This document shows, piece by piece, positions 37,965-47,209 of a DNA stretch of 64,000 nt (position 1 is its first letter; the number at the start of each line of letters is the position of its first letter). The notes beneath the pieces are model-generated. The model made no database searches. It saw only the letters and a program-made list of their open reading frames with translations, and had not been told where the DNA came from. This stretch comes from Shimazuella alba (GTDB taxonomy: Bacteria > Bacillota > Bacilli > Thermoactinomycetales > Thermoactinomycetaceae), in NCBI RefSeq assembly GCF_009831235.1, contig NZ_WUUL01000005.1, forward strand, positions 186,001 through 250,000, in the 5' to 3' direction. Both the position numbers and the translations under genes were made by a program.

Positions 37965-38225
37965 ATGATCATCCAGGCTGTTGAAACCATCGAAGAAGCC
38001 AAAGCAGCTATCGCATGGCTCGACCACCAAGTGTTTGAGCACGAAGTGAAGCAACAGATCAAAATCTTGGCAGAATTTGCGGATGGAGGATGCCTTCTCT
38101 TTTGCGACTACCAAGAACAGATCGAAGCTGAGATTGCTCGGGTTCGCAACGGTGATCCACTCAAGTTGGATTACCACCCAGTAGTCGCTGCTCTGATCTA
38201 CTTCTTCGCTAGGCACTGTAGATAA
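37965..38225 (+). CDS. Cassette 5: orphan 86-residue protein
   Basis: Unrecognised small protein. An N-terminal helix (ETIEEAKAAIAWLDHQVFEHEVKQQ) is followed by FADGGCLLFCDYQEQIEAEI and a hydrophobic end PVVAALIYFFARHCR with three cysteines overall. AGAGG lies before the ATG. It sits just 50 bp after the GH16 gene but has its own TATAAT; cassette 6 follows within 222 bp. Third positions are GC-rich (GCCAAAGCAGCTATCGC, CTCGACCACC). Confidence 0.78.
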   Translation: MIIQAVETIEEAKAAIAWLDHQVFEHEVKQQIKILAEFADGGCLLFCDYQEQIEAEIARVRNGDPLKLDYHPVVAALIYFFARHCR

Positions 38226-38303
38226 ATTTATGGGGGCCTACTCTAGTAGGATGGATGTGATAAATCGATAACTCGAAAAGTCGCATCCTCCCATAAACAA
38301 TGC

Positions 38304-38327
38304 AAAGCTCCTTTACAGGGGCTTTTT
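38304..38327 (+). terminator. Terminator after cassette 5
   Basis: AAAGCTCC-TTTA-CAGGGGCTTTTT hairpin with T run; an extra weaker stem (AGGATG with CATCCT) lies just upstream. Confidence 0.7.
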
Positions 38328-38446
38328 CCATTTTCCAACAAATTGTTGGAAAAATACAGCAGACAACCAAGCTGTGATTTTATTTTTATTCGTAATGATG
38401 TATAATAATTCATATAACTGATTCATTACCTTTTTGAAGGAGTAGA

Positions 38447-38764
38447 ATGAATATCTCCATTGTCCAAGTCCTTTCGACGATCGATGAGACAGTACAACAA
38501 ATAAAAAAAGATATTTCTCATTTCCGTCGTCATGGAGATTTGCATGAAGATACCATTATTGCTCTAGAATCTCGTGTAAAGGACTACTGCTTCCTGCGCC
38601 ACTTTATCCTTACAAAGGATCAACAGAACCATACATCTTGGGTTCAGATTGTGATTGTGGATGCGAAAAGGATGAAAAAAAACAAAAAGTTGTTTGGTGT
38701 GTATTCCAAACAAATGCTAGAGATTGTTCTTCCCTATCTCGCTCATACCCTATTTTGCAACTGA
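38447..38764 (+). CDS. Cassette 6: orphan 105-residue protein
   Basis: Unrecognised. The protein starts with a helix (VLSTIDETVQQIKKDISHF), carries a basic and cysteine-bearing middle (SRVKDYCFLRHFILTKDQQN) and then strands VQIVIVDAKRMKKNK and a helix KQMLEIVLPYLAHTLFCN. GAAGGAG precedes the ATG; TATAAT at 38401-38406 is the -10. Its base use is closer to the host than in cassettes 3, 4 and 9, so it may be an older arrival. It runs towards pruA. Confidence 0.78.
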   Translation: MNISIVQVLSTIDETVQQIKKDISHFRRHGDLHEDTIIALESRVKDYCFLRHFILTKDQQNHTSWVQIVIVDAKRMKKNKKLFGVYSKQMLEIVLPYLAHTLFCN

Positions 38765-38808
38765 GAAAAATGGTGATGGCATACGAAGTTGTCCATCACC
38801 AAAAAAAC
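38765..38808 (-). terminator. Terminator shared by pruA and cassette 6
   Basis: TGGTGATGG-CATACGAAGTTGT-CCATCACCA with A run on the right and, read on the minus strand, TTTTT after the stem. Confidence 0.75.
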
Positions 38809-38842
38809 CCCCACTCGCTCTTGCGAATGGAGGTTGTAATTC

Positions 38843-40387
38843 CTATAATGCTTCTGAAATAGATTGTGCTTGCAAGAATAACAAGAGGTAGTCACGTCCA
38901 CCAGCTTTGGAGTCTGTACCAGACATATTAAATCCACCAAATGGATGAACACCAACCAATGCACCAGTACATTTGCGGTTAAAGTAAAGGTTTCCAACAT
39001 GGAACTCTTTGCGTGCTTTTTCCAATTTGAGACGATCGCGACAAATCACTGCACCAGTCAAACCAAATTCGGTATTATTGGCAATTTCAAGTGCATGATC
39101 AAAACTATCCGCCTTGATAAATGCGAGTACTGGTCCAAAAATTTCTTCTTGAGAAATACGAGCTTGTGGATCAACATCAGCAATAACAGTAGGCTGAATA
39201 AAATATCCACTATCATCTCCTTTTTCTCCACCAGCTACAAGGCGCCCCTCTTTTTTACCTATCTCGATGTATTCCAGAATTTTGTTATATGCCTTGTCAT
39301 CTACAACAGGACCGAGGTCAATCGTGATATCGTCTGCTTCTCCAAGTTTTAAGCTCTTTGTTTTCTCTGTTACTTTTGCTAGTAATTCATCATATACATT
39401 TTGATGAACAATCGCTCTGGAACATGCAGAACATTTTTGCCCTGCAAATCCAAATGCAGACTTCACAATAGAATCCGCTGCTAGATCAATATCAGCATCT
39501 TCATCTACCACGATCGAATCTTTTCCGCCCATCTCTGCAACTACTCGTTTGATCCATTTTTGTCCTGGGGCTGTTTTCGCTGCTTTTTCATTGATACGAA
39601 GTCCTACTTCCCTAGAACCGGTGAAGGAAATAAAACGAGTCATTGGATGTTGAACAAAATACTCACCCACAACTGGACCTGGTCCTGGAACATAATTCAC
39701 AACTCCTGCTGGCAGACCTGCTTCCTCCAAAATCTTCACAAATTGATAAGCGATTACATTTGTTGGAGTAGCTGGTTTTAACACAACTGTGTTCCCTGCA
39801 ACAATGGCAGATGTCGTCATCCCAACCGTAATGGCAAGCGGGAAGTTCCATGGAGGAATAACTGCTCCAACACCAATTGGCAGATAGACTAGTTCATTCT
39901 GCTCTCCCACCAATGGAGTTACAGGTTGACGTTCGCTGAGACGAAGCATTTCTCTACCATAAAACTCCATGAAATCAATCGCTTCCGCGGTGTCACCATC
40001 TGCTTCCGGCCAGCTTTTCCCTGCTTCCAAGACCATCCAAGCAGAAAACTCATGCTTTTTGCGTCGAAGAATAGCTGCTGCTTTAAACAGTACACTGGCA
40101 CGCGCCGCTGGTTCCACATGTTTCCACCATGCAAAAGCATCTACTGCGGTTTGCATGGCATGTTCTGCTAGTTTCTCATCCGCTTCGTTTACCACACCAA
40201 TTACTTGCTTTGTATTCGAAGGATTAATGGAGTCCACTTTGTTCTCAGTTTTGATATGTTTTCCGCCGATAATAAGATCGTATTCTTTACCAAGTTGCGA
40301 TCTCACCTTATCTAAAGCATCCTCAAATGCTTTGCGGTTTTCTTTTTGGGAGAAATCAGTAAACGGTTCATTGCGAAATGGAATCAT
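38843..40387 (-). CDS. pruA: 1-pyrroline-5-carboxylate dehydrogenase
   Basis: This 514-residue aldehyde dehydrogenase oxidises glutamate semialdehyde (from P5C) to glutamate with NAD+. The family marks are [34 protein letters not shown], the glutamate in [10 protein letters not shown] and the catalytic cysteine in [16 protein letters not shown]. Length matches RocA/PruA of Bacillus. It is divergent from the proline dehydrogenase gene, with 168 bp between start codons that must hold both promoters. GTAGGAGGAAG lies before its ATG. Confidence 0.97.
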   Translation of the reverse strand: MIPFRNEPFTDFSQKENRKAFEDALDKVRSQLGKEYDLIIGGKHIKTENKVDSINPSNTKQVIGVVNEADEKLAEHAMQTAVDAFAWWKHVEPAARASVLFKAAAILRRKKHEFSAWMVLEAGKSWPEADGDTAEAIDFMEFYGREMLRLSERQPVTPLVGEQNELVYLPIGVGAVIPPWNFPLAITVGMTTSAIVAGNTVVLKPATPTNVIAYQFVKILEEAGLPAGVVNYVPGPGPVVGEYFVQHPMTRFISFTGSREVGLRINEKAAKTAPGQKWIKRVVAEMGGKDSIVVDEDADIDLAADSIVKSAFGFAGQKCSACSRAIVHQNVYDELLAKVTEKTKSLKLGEADDITIDLGPVVDDKAYNKILEYIEIGKKEGRLVAGGEKGDDSGYFIQPTVIADVDPQARISQEEIFGPVLAFIKADSFDHALEIANNTEFGLTGAVICRDRLKLEKARKEFHVGNLYFNRKCTGALVGVHPFGGFNMSGTDSKAGGRDYLLLFLQAQSISEAL

Positions 40388-40555
40388 CGATATACTTCCT
40401 CCTACATTTTTTTATATCTCGATAAAATTGTAACGCACCAAAACACGAAAAACAATCATTCACACCACTTCATTGTCTATTTCTCGTATAATTTGTATAA
40501 TAATAACAATAAATTAAACTTTATTTGTGATAAATTCATAAGTAGGTGTAGACAT

Positions 40556-41479
40556 ATGTCAATTACAAGAAAAATTGTATTATCGCTTGCTGCCAATCGA
40601 GTTGTTCGCTCTATTGCTAGCAAATACGGCTTAAAACTGGGCGCTGGACGTTTTATTGCTGGTGTTACGCTAGAAGAAGCCATCAAACGGACAAAAGAAC
40701 TCAATGAGCAAAACTTATGGGTAACCCTCGATCATTTAGGGGAAAGCATCACCTCCAAGCAAGAAGCGTCGGAAGCAACTCGTATAGCGATCGATACCTA
40801 TGCAGCCATTTCCCAAGCAGGATTAATCAAAACAAATGTTTCCGTTAAGTTGACACAACTTGGTTTAGATATAGATTCTTCCTTTTGCTTAGAAAATATG
40901 AGAAAAATTACTGCCAAAGCAAACGAAACAAATAATTTTTTACGAATCGATATGGAGGATACTCCACGTATTGATGTAACAATGGAAATTTTCCAAAGCC
41001 TCTTATCCGAATTTGGAAGCGCTGTCATTGGTATCGTCATCCAATCTTACCTCTACCGATCAAAAGCAGATGTAGAGAAGCTTGGGAAGCAAGGGGTGAA
41101 CCTTCGAATTGTAAAAGGCGCATACAAAGAACCAAAAGAAGTGGCATTTCCAGCAAAAAAAGATGTTGATGATCAGTTTATCGCATTAGTAAAACAACAT
41201 CTTTCCAATGGTGCCTATACAGCCATTGCTACGCATGATGAGAATATGATTCATCCTTTACTTGCTTGGATCAAAGAGAACAACATAGCGGATCATCTCT
41301 ACGAATTTCAAATGCTATATGGAATCAGAAGTGATCTTGCAAGAAAGTTGGTAGCAGAGGGCTACAAAGTGAGAGTTTATACACCGTTCGGTAAAGAATG
41401 GTACCCCTATTTCACGAGACGTCTCGCAGAAAGACCTGCAAATGCTTTGTTTATCCTTAAAAATTTATTTAAAAAGTGA
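40556..41479 (+). CDS. putB: Proline dehydrogenase
   Basis: A 307-residue FAD enzyme that oxidises proline to P5C, passing electrons to the respiratory chain. It shows NLWVTLDHLGESI, VSVKLTQLGLDID, FLRIDMEDTPRIDVTM, VNLRIVKGAYKEP, YTAIATHDE, and the substrate-binding YKVRVYTPFGKEWYPYFTRRLAERPAN. I chose the ATG at 40556, preceded by AGTAGGTG; the open frame extends upstream without similarity. With pruA it forms the full route from proline to glutamate. Confidence 0.95.
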   Translation: MSITRKIVLSLAANRVVRSIASKYGLKLGAGRFIAGVTLEEAIKRTKELNEQNLWVTLDHLGESITSKQEASEATRIAIDTYAAISQAGLIKTNVSVKLTQLGLDIDSSFCLENMRKITAKANETNNFLRIDMEDTPRIDVTMEIFQSLLSEFGSAVIGIVIQSYLYRSKADVEKLGKQGVNLRIVKGAYKEPKEVAFPAKKDVDDQFIALVKQHLSNGAYTAIATHDENMIHPLLAWIKENNIADHLYEFQMLYGIRSDLARKLVAEGYKVRVYTPFGKEWYPYFTRRLAERPANALFILKNLFKK

Positions 41480-41540
41480 AGAAACCATCCTAACGATTGA
41501 CTGATATAGCTTATAAAATGATAACCTTCATCATATTTAG

Positions 41541-41570
41541 GAAAAAGAGCCCAAATGTGCTCTTTTTTTA
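41541..41570 (+). terminator. Terminator of the proline dehydrogenase gene
   Basis: AAAAAGAGC-CCAAATGT-GCTCTTTTTTT. Confidence 0.9.
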
Positions 41571-41577
41571 TATTACT

Positions 41578-42660
41578 TGAAACCCTCCCTTCACCTACGC
41601 TAACGCTTAGAAATAGGAATTATTGGATAATTCTTAGTACCTCAAGGAAGTGAACCAAGCTCAAACGGTAGTCCCTACAGCGATTATTCGCAAACCTTCT
41701 TGCAAAATATTCATAGCTGCGTTGATATCTCGATTATGAGAAACACTCCGTGCTGGGTACGTCCATTCTCTCCATTGGAGATCCTTTACCGCTTTGTTTT
41801 TGCATTCCACAACGGAAGCAGCGTTGGCCTTCCCGACCTTCACTAGCGTTCAACCATTGTGTCTTGTATTCAAGCATGGAAACAAACCTCAAACCAGGAT
41901 GCATTGATATCTTCGGTAGTATCTGGGAGCGTATTATTTCTCCATTCGAAAGGATGGCGAAATGCTTTCATCCTAAGTCGATTCCGATCGCTTTCTCTTT
42001 CCCACTGGAAGATAAGGACAATAGTTCTTCTCACAAAGAACCGAAAAAAAATATTTTCCTGATGGCGTACGGCGAACAGTGGCAGAGAGAATACGCCCTT
42101 CTACTACCTTCGACTTGACAAACTTTACCCAAGCCCAGCTTCGGGAGTTTCATCTTATTTCCCTTGATACCCCCTACTGGTAATTAATTTTTCTTTTCGA
42201 TCTTGGTAGTGTAAGATTGGAGTAAGTTCCGCTTCTTTTTGAAATGAGGGGCCTCGTTCTGCTTTTGGAAGAAACGAAGAAAAGCATCATCAACATTCCG
42301 TAAAGAGGATTGCAACGCATAGGCATCTGCTTCTTCTAGCCAATGAAACTGTTGTTTCAAATTAGAAGCTTGGCGCAAATCGAATAGGTGAACCCTTTCC
42401 CCGTTTCCTGTAAGTATCGTTCCATTTTGCTAAGAAGTGATTGAACTTATGGATGGAAATGGCTTGTTTTTTTGTTGGATACAAACGAAAAAAAACGGAA
42501 TGCTTGGTGCTTTCTCCTTTCTAGTTTTTAAGGCTGATGATACACATGGAAACAAAAAAAGGAAATATTCCGGTGCAAATTCCTTTCGGCTAACTCCGAA
42601 CCGACATTCACCACCCACTTAGCTAATGCTTGAAGTGGGAGTACTCTTTCGGAGGCGAGA
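41578..42660 (-). pseudogene. Decayed TnpB insertion sequence (type 2)
   Basis: Minus-strand remains of a tnpB gene in several frames. The C-terminus keeps SVSHNRDINAAMNILQEGL with the last catalytic Asp, and near 42250-42370 the N-terminal part reads SSLRNVDDAFLRFFQKQNEAPHFKKKR. Frames are broken many times and the finger is gone. The right end (GTTAGCGTAGGTGAAGG) matches the relic at 4605, and the left end near 42614-42639 has a CCCACTT...AAGTGGG hairpin typical of IS200/IS605-family ends. It lies just before alaR. Confidence 0.85.
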
Positions 42661-42723
42661 TTGATAGAAACAAGACCAATAAAGCTTCGCAGTTTACCGT
42701 GAATTACGAAAGGGGCAAAGGAA

Positions 42724-43212
42724 ATGGAACTGCAAGAAGAAATCCTATCCATTTTATCCGAGAATGCTCGACTCACGATGGAACAAATCTCCCATATCGT
42801 AAACCAACCGATTGATATTGTACAAGAAACCATTGATACATTGGAAAAAAATCAAGCTATCATTGCTTATCAATGTGTGATAGATTGGAAAAAAATCGGG
42901 AAGCAAAGAGTTCGTGCACTCATTGATGTGCAAGTTACTCCTCAACAATCTTATGGTTTTGATGTGATCGCTAAACGAATAGCTATGTATGAAGAAGTAG
43001 TGAATGTCTATCTGATGTCTGGAGCATATGATCTATCCATCTCATTGGAAGTGGATTCACTCGAAGCTGTTGGTCGATTTGTAACCGAAAAACTTGCCCC
43101 TCTTGATTTTGTCGTTAATACCCGAACGCACTTTATCTTAAAAAAATTCAAAGAAGCAAATGTACTCCTTGACACGGAAGGGCCAGATAACCGATTGCAT
43201 ATTGCTCCTTAA
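42724..43212 (+). CDS. alaR: Lrp/AsnC-family regulator of alanine transaminase
   Basis: A 162-residue feast/famine regulator. The N-terminal HTH (ILSILSENARLTMEQISHIVNQPIDIVQETI) is followed by a C-terminal RAM ligand domain containing RVRALIDVQVTPQQSYGFDVIAKRI and VYLMSGAYDLSISLE. The next gene, read 23 bp later, is an alanine-transaminase-like enzyme, the same pair as alaR-alaT (yugG-yugH) of B. subtilis. AAAGGA lies before the ATG. It probably senses an amino acid such as alanine and controls this pair. Confidence 0.9.
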   Translation: MELQEEILSILSENARLTMEQISHIVNQPIDIVQETIDTLEKNQAIIAYQCVIDWKKIGKQRVRALIDVQVTPQQSYGFDVIAKRIAMYEEVVNVYLMSGAYDLSISLEVDSLEAVGRFVTEKLAPLDFVVNTRTHFILKKFKEANVLLDTEGPDNRLHIAP

Positions 43213-43235
43213 CTATGGAAGAAGGTTGTGTTGAC

Positions 43236-44438
43236 ATGGATTTAGAGTCGAAACTATCTCCGATTGTAAGAGATATGGCTCCATCTGGAATTCGTCGTTT
43301 TTTTGATTTGGTAACTCAAATCCCCGATGCTATATCTCTTGGGGTAGGAGAACCTGATTTTGTGACTCCATATCATATTCGAAAAGCTGTGACCGAATCC
43401 TTAGAACATGGTCCAACTAGTTACACATCTAACCAAGGTTTACCTGAACTTTTAACCGCTATATCGGCATACTTAGAAAAACAATTCCACTTAAAATACC
43501 GAGCTGAAACAGAACTCATCACGACGTTTGGAGGAAGTGAAGCGATTGATCTCGCTTTGCGTGCTCTTATATGTCCAGGGGACGAAGTATTGGTTGTAGA
43601 GCCGTCCTATGTCTCTTATGAACCATGTGTTGTCTTAGCAGGTGGGATTCCTGTACCTGTAGCGACACATGCCAGTGAAGGATTCAAACTGCGAGTGGAA
43701 GATTTAGAACGAAGAGTAACACCAAAAACCAAAGCACTCATCATTTGTTTTCCTAATAATCCAACAGGTGCCATCATGACCGCAGAAGATTATGCTCCAA
43801 TCGTAGAATTCGTCAAAAAACATGAGTTAATTGTTATTTCCGATGAAATCTATGCAGAGCTTACCTATGGTGGAAAGAAACATGTTTCCATCGCTTCTTT
43901 TGATGGAATGAAAGATCATACGATTTTAATCAATGGTTTTTCCAAATCATTTGCCATGACTGGCTGGCGAATTGGCTATATCGCAGCTCCAGAAGTTCTC
44001 TGGAAAGGGATGCTAAAAATTCATCAATACACTGCGCTATGCGCTCCTCGCATGAGTCAAATAGCTGCTCTTGAGGCTCTTCAAAACGGCATACAGGAAT
44101 GCAACAACATGATGCAGCAGTATGATCGCAGACGCCGCTTTGTCGTTCACTCGTTAACAGAAATGGGCTTAATTTGCATGAATCCTGAAGGGGCTTTCTA
44201 TGCCTTCCCGTCCATCGCTTCTACAGGACTTGATGCAGAGACATTTGCAGAACAACTGTTATTGGAAGAAGGAGTAGCTGTTGTTCCTGGGGGTGTATTT
44301 GGTCCAAGTGGTACAGAACATATTCGCTGTTCCTATGCTACTTCTTTGGAGAGGTTGGGAGAAGCGATGAAGCGGATGACGCGATTTGTTGATAGGAAAA
44401 GAGAAAAAAATGCAGATGATCTTCTGCGATTAGGATGA
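43236..44438 (+). CDS. alaT: PLP-dependent aminotransferase, alanine transaminase type
   Basis: A 400-residue class I/II aminotransferase. The PLP lysine is in LINGFSKSFAMTGWRIGYI; the substrate-binding LGVGEPDF and CFPNNPTGAIM and the terminal arginine in EHIRCSYATSLE fit the family. With alaR next to it, the likely reaction is alanine plus 2-oxoglutarate to pyruvate plus glutamate. I prefer the ATG at 43236 (GAAGAAGG upstream) over 43215. A terminator follows at 44439. Confidence 0.9.
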   Translation: MDLESKLSPIVRDMAPSGIRRFFDLVTQIPDAISLGVGEPDFVTPYHIRKAVTESLEHGPTSYTSNQGLPELLTAISAYLEKQFHLKYRAETELITTFGGSEAIDLALRALICPGDEVLVVEPSYVSYEPCVVLAGGIPVPVATHASEGFKLRVEDLERRVTPKTKALIICFPNNPTGAIMTAEDYAPIVEFVKKHELIVISDEIYAELTYGGKKHVSIASFDGMKDHTILINGFSKSFAMTGWRIGYIAAPEVLWKGMLKIHQYTALCAPRMSQIAALEALQNGIQECNNMMQQYDRRRRFVVHSLTEMGLICMNPEGAFYAFPSIASTGLDAETFAEQLLLEEGVAVVPGGVFGPSGTEHIRCSYATSLERLGEAMKRMTRFVDRKREKNADDLLRLG

Positions 44439-44464
44439 AAAAAGACCTGTACAGGTCTTTTTTT
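44439..44464 (+). terminator. Terminator of alaR-alaT
   Basis: AAAAAGACCTGTACAGGTCTTTTTTTT; the TnpB element ends right after it. Confidence 0.92.
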
Positions 44465-44467
44465 TGT

Positions 44468-44640
44468 TTGACAACTCCCCACGGCTTTAGCCGTGGGATT
44501 CTTGGGTAATCCTCGGTACTCCAAGGAAGTTTACCAAGCTTAAACCGTGAGCCCCACGGCAAGTAACCTTCTACCTTCTTGCAAAATGTTCTTTGCAGCA
44601 TTAATATCTCGGTCATGGTGCTCGTTGCAATTGGGGCAAA
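44468..44640 (-). ncRNA. Predicted omega/reRNA guide region of TnpB
   Basis: By analogy with studied TnpB systems, the scaffold RNA is the 3' end of tnpB plus the right end, and the guide is the sequence just outside it. Here the right end has a clear stem, ACGGCTAAAGCCGT. The guide would then start at about 44467 and read into the alaT terminator region. Inferred from position only. Confidence 0.5.
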
Positions 44641-45649
44641 TCCATGCTCGTAGCTGTAGCTGCTTCACTTCTTTGTTTCGATGACCACAACACGAACAAA
44701 GCTGGCTGGAGGGAAAGGATTTTCCTACTTTCACCAATTTTCTTCCATATTCCTTCGCTTTGTATTCCAACATCAAAACAAACTCCGACCACGAAGCATC
44801 GGTGATCGATTTCGCCAACTTATGATTTTTCACCATGTTTTTCACTTGTAAATGTTCGATACTGATGACTTGGTTTTCGTTCATCAGTTTCGTGGATAGT
44901 TTATGTAAAAAATCATGGCGGGCATGGGTGATTTTTTCATGGATGCGGGCGACTTTGATACGAGCTTTGTGCCAGTTGGAGCCATCTTTTTTTCTTCGTG
45001 ACATTGTTCGTTGCAGTTTTGCTAGCTTTTGTTCATAGTGGCGAAAAAATCGATTTGGCTTCCTTTTCGTTCCATCATCGAAAATGGCAAAGTCTTTCAG
45101 TCCTAAATCGATGCCAATGGCTTCTTTTCTCGCGGGGACGGATCGCAAGTAACATCCCTCACAAAGGATGGATATGTTGTATTTTCCCGTCCTGGTACGA
45201 CGGATCGTGACAGACAAAATACGGCCACTTATCTCTCTGGATGGGACAAACTTTACCCATCCTAATTTTGGCAATTTGATCTTGTTTCCATCTATTTCGA
45301 TGGTCGGTCTGCTATTTTTGGGATAGTTACACTGACTTGTATACGCTTGCAATCGATTTTTTCTGCTTTTGAAACGGGGAGCATCGTTTTGTTTTCGAAA
45401 AAAGCGCTGAAATGCATCAGCAAGATGTTGGAGGGTGTTTTGTAGGGAGGTAGAATCCACTTCTTTCAACCACGTTAATTCCCGCTTTTTCTCGGTCAGG
45501 GCACGTAGCCCTTTCCCCGTTTCTTGATACATTTTGTTCCATTCACCAAGAAAATAGTTAAACACAAAACGGCTACAGCCGATGGATTTGCGGATCAGCA
45601 TTGCTTGTGTTTTGGTTGGTCGAAGACGGTAGGAAAATGCTTTATGCAT
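44540..45649 (-). CDS. tnpB: TnpB RNA-guided nuclease
   Basis: A 369-residue TnpB with all catalytic parts: helix-rich N-terminus ([32 protein letters not shown]), Ruv[17 protein letters not shown] (Asp), Ruv[14 protein letters not shown] (Glu), a four-cysteine zinc finger CSCCGHR...CPNC and Ruv[16 protein letters not shown] (Asp). TnpB proteins cut DNA guided by an RNA from the element's right end and help the element persist. I chose ATG 45649, preceded by AGGAGGTGATCTC. Promoter: TTGACA-18-TATAAT at 45681-45710. Confidence 0.95.
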   Translation of the reverse strand: MHKAFSYRLRPTKTQAMLIRKSIGCSRFVFNYFLGEWNKMYQETGKGLRALTEKKRELTWLKEVDSTSLQNTLQHLADAFQRFFRKQNDAPRFKSRKNRLQAYTSQCNYPKNSRPTIEIDGNKIKLPKLGWVKFVPSREISGRILSVTIRRTRTGKYNISILCEGCYLRSVPARKEAIGIDLGLKDFAIFDDGTKRKPNRFFRHYEQKLAKLQRTMSRRKKDGSNWHKARIKVARIHEKITHARHDFLHKLSTKLMNENQVISIEHLQVKNMVKNHKLAKSITDASWSEFVLMLEYKAKEYGRKLVKVGKSFPSSQLCSCCGHRNKEVKQLQLRAWICPNCNEHHDRDINAAKNILQEGRRLLAVGLTV

Positions 45650-45680
45650 GAGATCACCTCCTAGTTGGAATTTTGCGAAC

Positions 45681-45710
45681 ATTATAGATCGTATGTTTGT
45701 TTTTTGTCAA
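45681..45710 (-). promoter_or_regulatory. Promoter of tnpB
   Basis: Minus strand: TTGACA (45705-45710), 18-bp spacer, TATAAT (45681-45686). Confidence 0.8.
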
Positions 45711-45784
45711 GCATATTCAAAAATTATCCTCCCAGCTTGCTTTCATCCCACTACCCCTACCGTGGGTTTTCTCGCTCGCAATGA

Positions 45785-45790
45785 TATAAT
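45785..45790 (+). promoter_or_regulatory. -10 box of cassette 7
   Basis: TATAAT only a few bases outside the left end of the TnpB element, so the -35 region of this promoter is now IS sequence. Confidence 0.5.
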
Positions 45791-45831
45791 AAAAGCTAGA
45801 AAAAGAAAATTTGAGCTTCTATAGGAGAATC

Positions 45832-46209
45832 ATGAATTGGCTTATTCAGAAGACGGAAGAATTCTCAACTGAAAAAGGAAAGCTCTACGCATATATCGGT
45901 TTCCATGGATCGATGAAAATCACTCTGGAAGTATCCTCTCGTGATCAGGTGCATTGGACAGAGAATGTTGTTCATGCACGAGGAGCATTTGTATTCATCG
46001 ATTATACTGCGCCAAATGCAGATAAAGAGCAGATGGTGCATTTTGAACTTGATGAAGATCAGGTATTCTCCATCCGAAGGGGACAGAACTTCTTCCAGAT
46101 CGAGACCAAGGGACGAAAGAAAGCTTTCTGCTACCTTTCAAATGGGACTTTCATCCCGGATTCGAAACGACTGAGGAAGCAAGTAACCGTTCATGATCAA
46201 CTGGATTAA
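45832..46209 (+). CDS. Cassette 7: orphan beta-rich protein, paralogue of cassettes 8 and 10
   Basis: A 125-residue protein of unknown family. The C-terminal half has FELDEDQVFSIRRGQNFFQI and, after a short gap, NGTFIPDSKRLRKQV; cassettes 8 and 10 have the same pattern (F-L---Q-F----G--FFQI-T-G). The alternating hydrophobic residues suggest a beta sandwich. Start ATG 45832 follows TAGGAGAATC; an earlier frame start at 45811 lacks a site. A GAGACCAGG hairpin follows. The function is unknown. Confidence 0.85.
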   Translation: MNWLIQKTEEFSTEKGKLYAYIGFHGSMKITLEVSSRDQVHWTENVVHARGAFVFIDYTAPNADKEQMVHFELDEDQVFSIRRGQNFFQIETKGRKKAFCYLSNGTFIPDSKRLRKQVTVHDQLD

Positions 46210-46223
46210 GAGTTAGCTCAAAA

Positions 46224-46258
46224 GAGACCAGGTAGTCGCCTGGTCTCCTGCTTTTTTA
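46224..46258 (+). terminator. Hairpin closing cassette 7
   Basis: GAGACCAGG-TAGTCG-CCTGGTCTC followed by CTGCTTTTTT. Confidence 0.85.
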
Positions 46259-46309
46259 TACTTATAACTAGTGGATAGCAAAATAATGTTCAATCATTCT
46301 CTACTTCGG

Positions 46310-46315
46310 TATAAT
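46310..46315 (+). promoter_or_regulatory. -10 box of cassette 8
   Basis: TATAAT 31 bases before the ATG, after the cassette 7 hairpin; this makes an independent unit. Confidence 0.55.
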
Positions 46316-46345
46316 ATAGTGGTCAACCACACGTAAGGAGAAAAA

Positions 46346-46726
46346 ATGTCTTCTGTTTGGAAACTGGAGAAGCCCGTAAAGCGTGGTTATAAAGAGAAGA
46401 ACCGAAGTGGCATCAGCTTTATTGGTTCCTATGGGCCTCTTCGCATTACCATAGAGCCTGTAACAAATCAGACTCCTGAGTGGACAGATAGAAAGATTAC
46501 TTGTTCCCAGGCATATGTAGCAATTGATCATAGCGAAGAAGATTCATATGTCTCTTTTAACCTCCGCAACAATCAGACTTTCTTGGTTCAGAGGGGACAG
46601 AAATACTTCCAAATCATCACCGATGGTCGAACAGAGACCTTTTTCTTCTTTAAGGGAGAAAAGTTTCTTCCAGAGTTTGATCGACTGAAAACTTGTGTTC
46701 AGATCGATACACACCACTTCTCATAA
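46346..46726 (+). CDS. Cassette 8: orphan beta-rich protein, paralogue of cassettes 7 and 10
   Basis: A 126-residue protein with FIGSYGPLRITIEPV near the N-terminus and FNLRNNQTFLVQRGQKYFQI, TDGRTETFFFFKGEKFLPEF then DRLKTCV at the end, aligning with cassettes 7 and 10. The start follows GTAAGGAG. It is closed by GACCGGACTC...GAGTCCGGTC, whose stem is identical to that of cassette 10. No signal peptide is seen, so it should be cytoplasmic. Possibly a small binding domain; no function known. Confidence 0.87.
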   Translation: MSSVWKLEKPVKRGYKEKNRSGISFIGSYGPLRITIEPVTNQTPEWTDRKITCSQAYVAIDHSEEDSYVSFNLRNNQTFLVQRGQKYFQIITDGRTETFFFFKGEKFLPEFDRLKTCVQIDTHHFS

Positions 46727-46736
46727 TCATGAAAAT

Positions 46737-46765
46737 GACCGGACTCTTACAAAGAGAGTCCGGTC
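46737..46765 (+). terminator. Hairpin closing cassette 8
   Basis: GACCGGACTC-TTACAAAGA-GAGTCCGGTC; followed by ACCTATTTATC, a poor U-tract. Stem identical to that at 57965. Confidence 0.85.
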
Positions 46766-46803
46766 ACCTATTTATCAAAAGTCAATGATTCCGAAATTGG
46801 AGC

Positions 46804-46828
46804 GGGGCAGTGCAATATGCACTACCCC
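46804..46828 (-). terminator. Hairpin closing cassette 9
   Basis: Minus strand GGGGTAGTGCA-TAT-TGCACTGCCCC, no U-tract. Confidence 0.8.
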
Positions 46829-46846
46829 TATCCCCTAAGGGAACAC

Positions 46847-47209
46847 TTAGGAGCCGAGGACCTCATCCACCAAAGAGAGGTGGGGCTTCAGGTCCTTGTA
46901 CGCGGAGTAGGCTGTCTTGACGTGTCCCTCCTGCGTGAAGTCATCATTGACGCCCCTCAACGCACTCTCCAGCCACTCGAGAGCACCAGCGATGTCATAC
47001 GCCAGCATAGCAGCAGCATGGGCCTCTTCGAGCCGATCTGCTTCCGTCATAGCTCGAGATGCCTCCATCAGCTGACGGTAGCTGGATGTAGCATCCCGTA
47101 CCGCCTTCTCACACTGCTGGAGCATGGTTTCGCGGATCTTCTTGATCTGCTCCCATGCGTCTTGGCACTTGGCTTCGTCATTCGTCCGCTCGTTCATGAT
47201 GTCCTCCAT
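46847..47209 (-). CDS. Cassette 9: orphan all-helical protein
   Basis: A 120-residue helical, acidic protein: KCQDAWEQIKKIRETMLQQ, ASRAMTEADRLEEAHAAAML and ALEWLESALRGVNDD. The start follows GATGGAGGACATC. Minus-strand TACAAT at 47233-47238 is the -10. Third positions are very GC-rich, far from the AT-rich host style. I do not recognise the family. It converges with cassette 8, so three cassettes (7, 8 and 9) lie in a row over 1.4 kb. Confidence 0.85.
   Translation of the reverse strand: MEDIMNERTNDEAKCQDAWEQIKKIRETMLQQCEKAVRDATSSYRQLMEASRAMTEADRLEEAHAAAMLAYDIAGALEWLESALRGVNDDFTQEGHVKTAYSAYKDLKPHLSLVDEVLGS

Larger units (their letters stand above)
44468..45780 (-). mobile_element. Intact TnpB-only insertion sequence (IS200/IS605 group, type 1)
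   Basis: About 1.3 kb on the minus strand. The left end GCGAGCGAGAAAACCCAC and the right end CCGTGGGGAGTTGTCAA recur in the deleted copies at 58281 and, in part, 10264, which fixes the borders. It holds only tnpB and no tnpA, so transposition needs a transposase in trans. Both ends contain short stem-loops (CCCACGG...; ACGGCTAAAGCCGTG). The left flank TATCAT fits a CAT-type target-adjacent motif seen at all three copies. Confidence 0.85.

Noticed and set aside
37965-38764. Cassettes 5 and 6 as a toxin-antitoxin pair
   Set aside because: Each has its own promoter, they are separated by a terminator, and neither resembles a known toxin or antitoxin.
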